Source: Steromphala cineraria
Lineage: Eukaryota; Mollusca; Gastropoda; Trochida; Trochidae
Direction: 5' to 3'
NCBI GenBank assembly: GCA_916613615.1
Contig: OU744723.1
Coordinates: 26,930,710 to 26,994,709, forward strand
DNA length: 64,000 nt
Shown here: piece after piece, positions 1 to 10,100 of the stretch
Position numbering within the stretch: position 1 is the stretch's first letter
Layout: every line of letters begins with the position of its first letter
The notes under the pieces: generated by a model
Told to the model about the DNA's origin: nothing
Seen by the model: only the letters and a program-made list of their open reading frames with translations
The model's database searches: none
Made by a program: the position numbers and the translations under genes

Positions 1-1058
1 ATAAATGTAAGGTTTTAAAAGCCTCCATCAGTTTTAACCATTTTAGACATTGTATTTCCAACAGGTATCTCATTGAAAAACAGATAGCTTTTAGTAAAAG
101 TAATCAGGACAAGTTTTACCAAAAGTGGATGTTGTATCATAATATCGCAATTGTGTAATCTTTTGAATTGTTGCTTCTTGCATCCTGTTTATCATTAACT
201 CTCATAGGGGGAGCGCATATTGTAACAGGGTTTCTGTAATAAAAAGTGAATTAACAAAAAAAAGTTTTGAAATACTTATAATTGGCAAAGTGATTAACGT
301 TACGCTTACTCCACTAATCTGTACCCTGGGCTCAGCAGCTAGATTCCCTCGCATGGCCTGACTTGGAATATAGCCAATCAAATCTTTTTCTTGTTGAAAT
401 TTTATCAAGAGGGTGGTGAGAAAATGATTTGATTATATATAACCCAAGTCCGGCCGCGCGAGCGGATCTAGCTTCTGAGCTCCGGGTACAGATTAGTGGA
501 GTAAGCGTAACGTTCGAACCTCGAACCCTGAGACTGGATGTATAATATGTTGATTGACGAAACCGGTAATATGCCAATTTCAGGATAATTTCCTCAACCT
601 GTCAGTGACGACAATGTCATGATTAATCTTGCGTTCACTCATCCATTTAACACATCATCAAATATGCTAATTGTCTTTTCATATGTTATGTTTACCTGGT
701 ATAAATAACCTAAATCGTGTCAATTCAGGTATAATGGGTGATCATAGTCCACCTTTCCGAAATGTTTACATTTTTCTCGTGACCAATCTCGGATTTAGAG
801 TTATCTCTCCCTGGTAGAAGGCAATGCTATTTCCCTATCAGCTTATCAAGAAAATACCTCATTTCTCAGAGAGAAAAAAAACAATTAAAACTTTCTTTTA
901 TCTTAAAAGAAAACATTTTATAATTCTAAAATCTCAAAAAATGGAAAAAAATAATAAGAAGTGTAATTGTGCATTCATTTTTAAATTCAACTTGATGATA
1001 CAAGTGTTATTTTAATTAGTTGCGTTCTAACATTACAGTACATTCATTTGACAAAAAG
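1..1058. other. Region upstream of PSMB4
   Basis: No coding signal. It holds the inverted-repeat element at 297-514 and otherwise AT-rich DNA. No clear PSMB4 promoter motif could be read. Confidence 0.5.
297..514. mobile_element. Short inverted-repeat element (GTTACGCTTACTCCACTAATC ends)
   Basis: The ends AACGTTACGCTTACTCCACT and its reverse complement at 495-514 face each other over about 218 bp, with diverged inner arms. A second, partial copy lies at 33296-33415, broken by another MITE. Non-autonomous and without coding capacity. Confidence 0.7.
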
Positions 1059-1177
1059 ATGGCGACTAGCATGGAAGCTCACGGTCCTTTATGGAGAAAT
1101 GGCCCTCAACCTGGTTCATTTTATGAATTCAACCAGGGAACAGCATCATGCAGCAACGCAGGTGCCCAGAGAACCAT
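1059..1177 (+). CDS. PSMB4: PSMB4 exon 1 (start codon, propeptide)
   Basis: Begins [19 protein letters not shown] and ends two bases into a codon at ...RT-AT before donor GTAAGA. It resembles the N-terminal propeptide of animal PSMB4 (a WxxGPxPGxFY pattern). The remaining base of the split codon comes from exon 2. Confidence 0.93.
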
Positions 1178-4100
1178 GTAAGATTAACAATTTTCCTAGG
1201 GTTTTTGCTAATATTCACCAACCGGCCTGGCTTGAGTCAGTGATACAGCATATTTCTCCCATTTTTACTTGTCATGCCGACTCTGATGGTTCTCATTTAC
1301 CAGGTTCGGGACACCCCCGACAACAGGTATAATCTCTATTATCGGTGATAATCACCGAAAACAGGGTGTAAAAAGGACCCGACTAGACATCAAAAACATC
1401 GTTTTTCATGGCTGCGCTCTTCTATAAAACTGGCGAAAGTTGACCCATGCACGTTTTTATGCACGTGTGTACCCGTTGTCACTCAGTATGTATTAGACGT
1501 CTGGAATTCGCCGCTTTTTCTGCGTCTTGCCAAAAACAAATATCGGCAAACTCGCCATTTTGCGAGTCTTCTTTACTTCATAGCTATACTAAATCAACAA
1601 GCTCACCAACAATTCACCAAGTTTGTGTCGCAATCATCCCTCTCGCCATTCCAATCGGAAGTACTTCTGATGGCGCCCTCTAACTGCCAGGAGGGGAGGT
1701 AACAGCTGGGTACCCCTCAAATTCGATTAAATCTACGACAGCCCAAATCGACCATATTTCGCAACTATCAATCAATAGTTGTGTAAGCTCATATGTGTTT
1801 TTCTTTATACATTAAATAACAAAAGAGATCTTTATCTGTTGTTTAGAAGTTTATTCACAAACTAAAAGGTGATGATAAAAAAAATCAACACATAAATATG
1901 TAGTCTGCTTGTGATTGCTCTTCCTAGAAGCATTATTATGTCAAATGTTATTCATAATTTTCATTGAGTTGTTTTGTGCAATAAAGTTTGATAACTGCCA
2001 CGGATAATGTGTCAACTGTTCATTCAATTTCTCGCACAATTTTTAAAGGTAAACATAATTTAGAATGTCAAGAAAATAATAATTGTTTATTTCAATTATT
2101 TTCAGTGTCATTAGATTTTTGGTTGATCGTTTACAGCTAGCAGAGTATGCATAGATTGGATACTACAGTTAGACTACTTACCCAGTACATTCCCGACGTC
2201 TACTCATCTGCAAACTGTTGTTGTCATAATTGTCGACGTGTACTGTGCATTTGTAACACAGTACAGTGATACTAGCAGTAATTACCAATACCGATGATTC
2301 AAACCAAACCTGTATGAGTTGTCAGAGTGGCAGTAGTACAAGGAATTCAATGGATGAAAAACTTCTTTATTTACAGTGGCGACTTTCGGTATAGATCCTT
2401 ATACCGTTTTCAAGCATATGGGGAAACCTGTTGTCTACAGAAGTCGTGTACCCTATTTTCGTGTGTACTGTATTGTGAAAATAGGCAGTGCACATCGTTT
2501 TAGATTTTATTCAAGTAACATAACAAACAACAATCATATACAGTTCAAAGGTACAAAGTCATATTTGTGAATAATATTATACTTTAGTAAAATAAGTCTG
2601 TGTTCTGGTTCTTGGCCGTTTGCGAAATTAGTTTGCTCCAAAAAGGGAAAGTTTTGCTGAAACACTTAAAACAAATTGCGTTAATAAGACATGAAAACAA
2701 ACTATATGGTACATATATTATACATAATGTAGGCTACTTTTATTTACAATTGAAAATGTTTATTACGAACCCGAAGTATGATATTCTATTGCATAATCCA
2801 TTGATTGATTGATATTTACGTTGTCGATTTCTCTTGCAACTAATTTGATGTCCGTTTTCAGTTTGGTGAACTTCATAACACAAAGTGACATTTTTTATAT
2901 TTATACACATAAACAGAAATATTATTCAAAATCACATCACATGGTTCACTTGAGAAATAAATTTATAAGTAACATTTTTAGTGTATCAGTGTGAACTTAG
3001 GCTAGTCATACAGGGGTGACAACATCTACTGATTTCAAAAAGACGGGCTGTCCATTCTACTTTCCGTCAGCTTCGGTAATTATCGGAGTTTTCCGTACAC
3101 AGATTTTGCGACTTCAAACAGTTGGCTTTATAGCGTCAACTGGCCACCGTAGATTATCGGCAATTCCAAACCCTAACGGTACATTACCTCCCCTCCTGGC
3201 AGTTAGAGGGCGCCATCAGAAGTACTTCCGATTGGAATGGCGAGAGGGATGATTGCGACACAAACTTGGTGAATTGTTGGTGAGCTTGTTGATTTAGTAT
3301 AGCTATGAAGTAAAGAAGACTCGCAAAATGGCGAGTTTGCCGATATATGTTTTTGGCAAGACGCAGAAAAAGCGGCGAATTCCAGACGTCTAATACATAC
3401 TGAGTGACAACGGGTACACACGTGCATAAAAACGTGCATGGGTCAACTTTCGCCAGTTTTATAGAAGAGCGCAGCCATGAAAAACAATGTTTTTGATGTC
3501 TAGTCGGGTCCTTTTTACACCCTGTTTTCGGTGATTATCACCGATAATAGAGATTATACCTGTTTTCGGGGGTGTCCCGAACCTGTTTACTTGATTTATT
3601 GTGCATGATTTAACAGAGACCGCGACAGTGGAATGAGCGTTTGATACAACTTGGTCTAAATGGGTTATGGACTGAACGGCGTCACAAATTAGGACAAAAC
3701 AAACAAGGATACAATGGTGACAAATTGAACAGAAGGGTGTAGGTGATTTCGTAGGAGGATTTTTCGTTGATTTCGTAGGAGGATTGGAAGGTGGTTTCGT
3801 AGAAGTAGATATTATGTTAGAGGATGGTTGAGTAGTAGTAATGTATATTTGTGTTGGTTGTTTTTATGAATAAAAATCAAATGGTAAGTATGATGTTAAA
3901 CAATGATCAACATTTAGGCCTAGCAACGACTGGAAGATGATGGGATTTTATATTGGATTGGATTTTACTGGATTATCGGTAATTACTGATATCGGTAAAG
4001 TAATCTGGTTAGTTTGAAAAAAAGGTAAGTCACTGTCAAAGCATCTGACAATCAAACAATGCATCTTATCTTCACCAGTACATTTTTCAAATAGGCATTT

Positions 4101-7100
4101 GATTTAAATATATTAGATTTTTGTTATTATTAGTAGATTGTTATTATTTCAGACTGGTTATATATAACTAAGTCTATCAGTCCCTCCAAGTCCCGCCCCC
4201 TCGCGTACCTTGATGTCCTTTCGTTACAGTATCGATCAGTGTCAAAATAATTACTCGAAATTAATCACTCCTACGAAATCACCGCTTCTACGAAACGGAT
4301 CCTCCTACGAAATCACTGGTTCCCGAACAGAACGGGGACACCAAATATTTTTCTAACTGTATGGTCTTCATGTTTTTTGTCGTAATTTGAGAATTAATAT
4401 AATTACCGGTAAGAAATGAAAACATAATAACAATATTAGGCTCCAATAATTTTTTACTCATTTGAGCAGTGTATTTTAAGTAGATTGGAAACCTGTCATG
4501 AAAATTTATTTGTCAATTCATGTTGACAATAATTGTCATTCCCTATTTCAAATGAAATGTTCTTTAAGAGCATAATAGAAAGTTTTTAAGATTCTCTTTA
4601 TAGTCAAATGACTTATCTAAATGAGTGGTCAACATTTTCTGAAAATGATTAATTGTTTTTTTTCCTGTGATATTGTTACAATCAATGTATAGATCACATG
4701 GCAAGGATTCTGTTTATGACCAGTCACCCATTCACTGACTTGTCCCCAGATAGATCTAAGAGGCCAATCAAAAGTGGCATTCAAAATCGCTTTATTTACC
4801 AACCTGAACAAATTTGGGTAGCGACTTTTGACGCACTATAAAATATTTCAATCAGACATTCATATATGAAAAGAAAATAGTAAAATATGTTTGTAATTAT
4901 GTAAACTTTATAGAACAACTCACTATTCTTACCATTGCGGGCAGGGATATGCCGGGTATTTAATCTCATTGTATATTGTTACGTTTATTTACATGAAGGA
5001 TCATTTTCGCAGGTATCCAATCGTCACAGGAACTTCAGTATTGGGTATCAAGTTCAATGGTGGAGTGGCAATTGCAGCTGACATGCTTGGTTCATATGGG
5101 TCAATGGCCCGTTTCCGCGACATCTCCAGGTTGACAGCAGTCAACAACTCCACTATCATTGGCAGCGGGGGAGACTATGCTGACTACCAATTCCTTAAAG
5201 CCCACATTGAACAGAGAGTGTGAGTAGAACCCAGTCTGATTAAAATCGACTGTACTCCGAGGAATGAAATATCAAAAATATTGTCTCTATCGGGGCTCGA
5301 ACCAGCCAGAATATCCTCTCCGTCTCGATCTGAATGCATGGATCCACATCTGTCGCATGTTGCTATAACCAATTTAGCGCAGACAAACCCAGTCGAAGGC
5401 TATCCAATCACATCCTCGTTTTTAAATTGTGTTTAGCGGAGATTATGTTTAACGAATGGTACACTGGAGTTACCTGCCCCTAGCATGATATCGAAGCTTT
5501 TGCTGCGCTCCTTGCGATTGGCTAGATGAGCTTGCGCAGAACATGTGAGTACTAGGGGTGCCTTCAGACTGTGATTGAGAGGAAAGCCGTGCTGGATGTG
5601 GTTCAAATCCCACTAGAGATAATATTTTTACGCTTTTTTCCCTCGAATCACAGTAGATTTTAATCAGACTGGAGTAGGACCCAACCCAAGTTGAGAATTG
5701 AGATGTGCTTAGCTCAGATATGAATAATTCCATGGCCAAATTTGCTATTGGTAACCATGGGATGCTAAAAAACATACCGGTAATCTTATGTTTCAGTATT
5801 GATGAAAAATGCTTAAATGATGGTTTTCGTTTCACATCATTTCCATGAAAGATTACATGTTTAACTTAATCTTATGTTTCAGTATTGATGAAGAATGCTT
5901 AAACGATGGTTTTGGTTTCACTCCCAAATCCCTCTTCTCCTGGCTGACACGGGTCATGTACAACCGACGCAGCAACTTCAACCCCCTGTGGAACGTATAC
6001 GTTGTCGGGGGCATCGATAATGGAGAACCGTATGTAAACCTTTCTTTCCACGTCCACTTTCCTGTACTCTGATAAGTTAAAATAAGTTAGTTTAAATGAA
6101 AGATCCTTTTCTTCCTAGATGACTTGGTAAGACTCTGCATCAGTGTTTTCTTAGATAATCAGGGTCGTTCTAGTCAACTGTGAGCATATTGGACCCTTTG
6201 CAATGGTAGACGTATCCTATGTCTAAAAATTTAAAGGGACACCAAGCCAAAAGAGTGGGCAAATTTGAATTTTTTCCAGGTACCCCTACTGCATCTTTAT
6301 TTAGCCATACTACGTAGTAGGGATGTCACGATACAACGATGCATCGATGCAATGTCGTGGTACAGTTCATGATACGATACAGTTACAGTGAATTGTGGTA
6401 CAAGTTTTGATGAATATCATTAAATGTTTCGGTGAATATCGAATCAATAAATCAAGAGATAGCCTTTCTGTTCATATTTAAATTGGAAAACAGTAAAGAA
6501 GTTGACTTATTTTTGTGTTTAAATGTTGGTGACTGATAATTCTCATAAAAAATATTAAATTTAGATCTATGAATTTGTACCTCATCGTAATAATGCCCCA
6601 TTTATTGTATCGTGATATGGGTGAAATAGCGACCTCAGCACGAGGCGTTAGCTGTGATATCACCCGCGAGCGGTAGCGAGAAGGTGATATCACAGCTAAC
6701 ACCGAGGACAGTATCGGACCGAGGCAGACGACATTCCAAGTGTATTCATTTAGCAGCAGGTCTTTATCAGATATGACACTTCGTAATGCTAATTGCATGT
6801 ATTCGTCTTTGTCTGATATTGAACATTTGAAAACGATAAACATTAACGTATACACAGAATTGTATGATTCGGAAAACATTTGTACAAACACATAGTCACA
6901 ATATATCATATACCGCACGTACTTAGAGGTAAGGTGTTACTGTGTGAGAAATAATCTTCCCGAGGTGCGATATTGATCTACATGCGAGGCTTGGCCGATT
7001 GTTCAACCAATTTATATTTACACATTTTTGTCACATAATTATTGAACATTGAACATTCACTCAAACCGTTGATGACATGGGATGATTTTTTTTCAATATG

Positions 7101-10100
7101 TCTTTTGAGAAGAGGTAATTTCTAAACTATTTTTGGGGTTAACTATATCATTGCTTTTATTTAACCATACATAATTTAAAATATCCTTTCAATCTTACCT
7201 TTTTTACAAAGGTTTTCATTGAGCCTGTGTATAAATGTGATGGTTGTATTAACAAGTATCTAAAGTACCACAGTGTGTGGCAGTGTTTTTATTTTTTTCG
7301 CTTATTTACACTGTCATACACATAATTTAGATAGGAACGACATTGCTTTGTTTCCTTGCAAGATAATCGTTGCGTTTCGAACCATTTGAACAAACCATAC
7401 TTGCATTCTCTGTTCAACTGAATTTCAAAATCTTTAAAAAAAATTTCACACGTTCGATTCCAACATCAGCTGCAACATTATATTTACTTTATGAAATGAA
7501 TGCCAATTAAACATATAAAAAATAGGGGTCACTACGTATCAACCAAGCAGCTAATACAATACTATACATGTGTCATTAGAGTCACCGATGAAAGTCTAAC
7601 GGTTGCTTTATTTTTTAAAGTCTGTAGCATGTAGCAAGATGTTGGTATATAATTGACCAATCCAAATAAAGTATTATAGATCGAGGAAAGATCAGTAAAT
7701 GAATATACATATACAGATTGTTAATACGCCATGGCTTTGAAATTCACTAACTATTAATAATCGTTCAGTAAACATCATCAAATGTATAAAAAGAATCAAA
7801 CGTAGGTTTATTTTTCTTTCTCAGATGCAATTCGTATTTTAGATGATTCAAGACACGTTAGTTACTTGAAAGCATTTACAAACTGATTGGACAAAATTCA
7901 AAAGGAAACTTCAAAGTATTACCCCACGGTATTCTTCCACGATAATGTTTATATGTATTTTCAACGTTAAAACCTGATCAAAATGAAAAGTGTACAACAA
8001 TGTTTACAGATTCCTTTTCAATTTATCGTCTGGAAACAGTTCAATGAATACCCGCTTAACAAGTTTTTATCATACGTCACTGTCGCAATAGCGCAGTTGA
8101 CAAAGCTGCTGTGCTATGAATCCGAGGTTCGGTGGTTCGATTCCCACCAAAGAAAATATATATACGAACAATATTTCAGATTCTTTACTCGGGTGTGATA
8201 TCTGATATCGTGCGGGCAGTTTAGGATATCAGCTTGATATCGTATCAAATGGTGCAGTTACATGAAATCAAGAACCTCGAAATAACGTCACCGTGTTGTG
8301 TATGTATCATATCGTGACCTTAGTATCGTGATATGTATCTTATCGTGAGGTACCTGTATCGTGACTAGGGCTGCAACGATTCACTACGATGCATCGAAAA
8401 TCGATTCAGATTTATAATATCAAAAATCGATTCATGATTCAAAATTTCGATTCGATTCACTTTTAATTTTTCTTGCTAAAAATAATCAAAATTTTACTTA
8501 AATTAGATCTTGATATATTGCATTCGCGAGTGTTAACAAGTCACGTAAAGTTTTAAAACCGGAAACCAAGTCTACAATAGTCAATATGTCTACAATATGT
8601 AACGTAATCAGTGATTGGTTAATATCCTCATCCTCGAGGCTGTCGGCCAATCAGAGTGGTTTATACATTTGCCTTAGCAGCGCTGCATGGCAACGGTCGA
8701 GCATTATGGCCGAATCGAATCGAAATAAATCGAATCGAGCTGTAAAAATAAAAAAATCGAATCGAAGTTGTCTAGGTGAATCGTTGCAGCCCTAATCGTG
8801 ACATCCCTACTACATAGTATATGTACAGGGGACGTAGCTTAGTGGTAGAGTGTCCGCTCGTCACCCAGAAGACCGGGGTTTGAATCACGGTCGCGTCATA
8901 CCAAAAGACATTAGAAGTGGGAGTTGATGCTGTCTTGCTTTACACTCTGCATTATAAAGGCAGACCAACACATTAACTGGCGCTGCACTGTGGCTGCCGG
9001 GTGCCATGGTCACAAATCATATTTCCAATGTACTTGTACTTAGGACAATAAAGTATTATTATATAATAACAAGCTTATTTTGTGATCTTTATTGCTTTCA
9101 ACTTTCTTTAGAGAACAGAGAAACAGTCGCATGAAAAGAATGTCAAACTAACGCAGGAGTTTGCGTGTAAATAAACCGGTAACCTATTTGTCCAATTCAG
9201 TTCATTGTTCATGTCTATTCAACAGTCCATAAGTAAACCATTTTGACATTTTGGAATATATTGTGATGTGAATAAAAAATGTCATGTTGATGTTTCATTG
9301 AAATGTCTTTTTTTTAAGTTTTCAAAGATCATTCTTTTCCCCTTTCTGTGCTATTTCATGTCAATGATCACCCTTTGATAAATATTACCTTGTTTTCAGA
9401 TTCCTGGGCTATGTTGATAAGATTGGTGTTGCCTACGAGTCCCAGTCTATAGCCACTGGGTATGGGGCTTATATTGCTCAGGTAGGCTTTATTTTGATTT
9501 CTAGACTTCTGACAAGTCATAATTGAATCATTTCAGTCTCTAGTCCAAACCTTCAAATTATCAATATGATTCTTTGTTTTGTTTTGGAGGGTAATAAAAT
9601 GGGTACTGTCCGGCTCATAACTTTATAACTAATCAACCATTTCAATTCAAATTCGTCATGTAAATGAAGAAACATGTAATAATGTGTCATCAGTAATAAT
9701 TTTATGAAAATCTACATAAAGTATTAGGATTTTGGAGAAAAAGTGGTAAATTTGTAAGAAATCTGTAACAAGTCCTGTCTGGACATATGATCAAATTGAT
9801 CTTGGAGATTTAAATGTACATTATACGTAAATTCTTTTGTTTGATTGTAGTTTTGTCAGTTTACTCGAATTATTCCCAAAAGTGAACATAAAGTTGGTAT
9901 TACTTAATTTTTTTATTAGAACAGTTTCCTTCATATCCTGGAAATTTTTTGTTATTTTGTGCCACAAAAATTAATCGTCAATATGATAAGGAAACCCTAT
10001 AAAATTGTGCAATTTGCGGGGGATATAGCTCGACCATGTCAGCTGCTTGTTGTAAATGAATTGAACTTTTAATCTAAAAATCCTGATGACTTTGAAAATC

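Noticed and set aside
1447..3439. Two near-identical 78-residue frames, one on each strand
   Set aside because: They lie in the two inverted arms of the 1301-3585 transposon and are mirror copies of the same non-coding DNA, with no domain or start context.
5470..5835. 121-residue minus-strand frame in PSMB4 intron 2
   Set aside because: It runs through a MITE and the duplicated exon 3 fragment on the wrong strand.
6478..6918. 146-residue minus-strand frame
   Set aside because: It lies wholly in the outer hAT-like element, spans a hairpin, and shows no transposase motif.
8086..8150. tRNA-like sequence with GGTTCGATTCCCACC
   Set aside because: The B box is good but the acceptor and anticodon stems do not pair into a cloverleaf, and it sits in a transposon. 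Treated as a SINE or tRNA relic.
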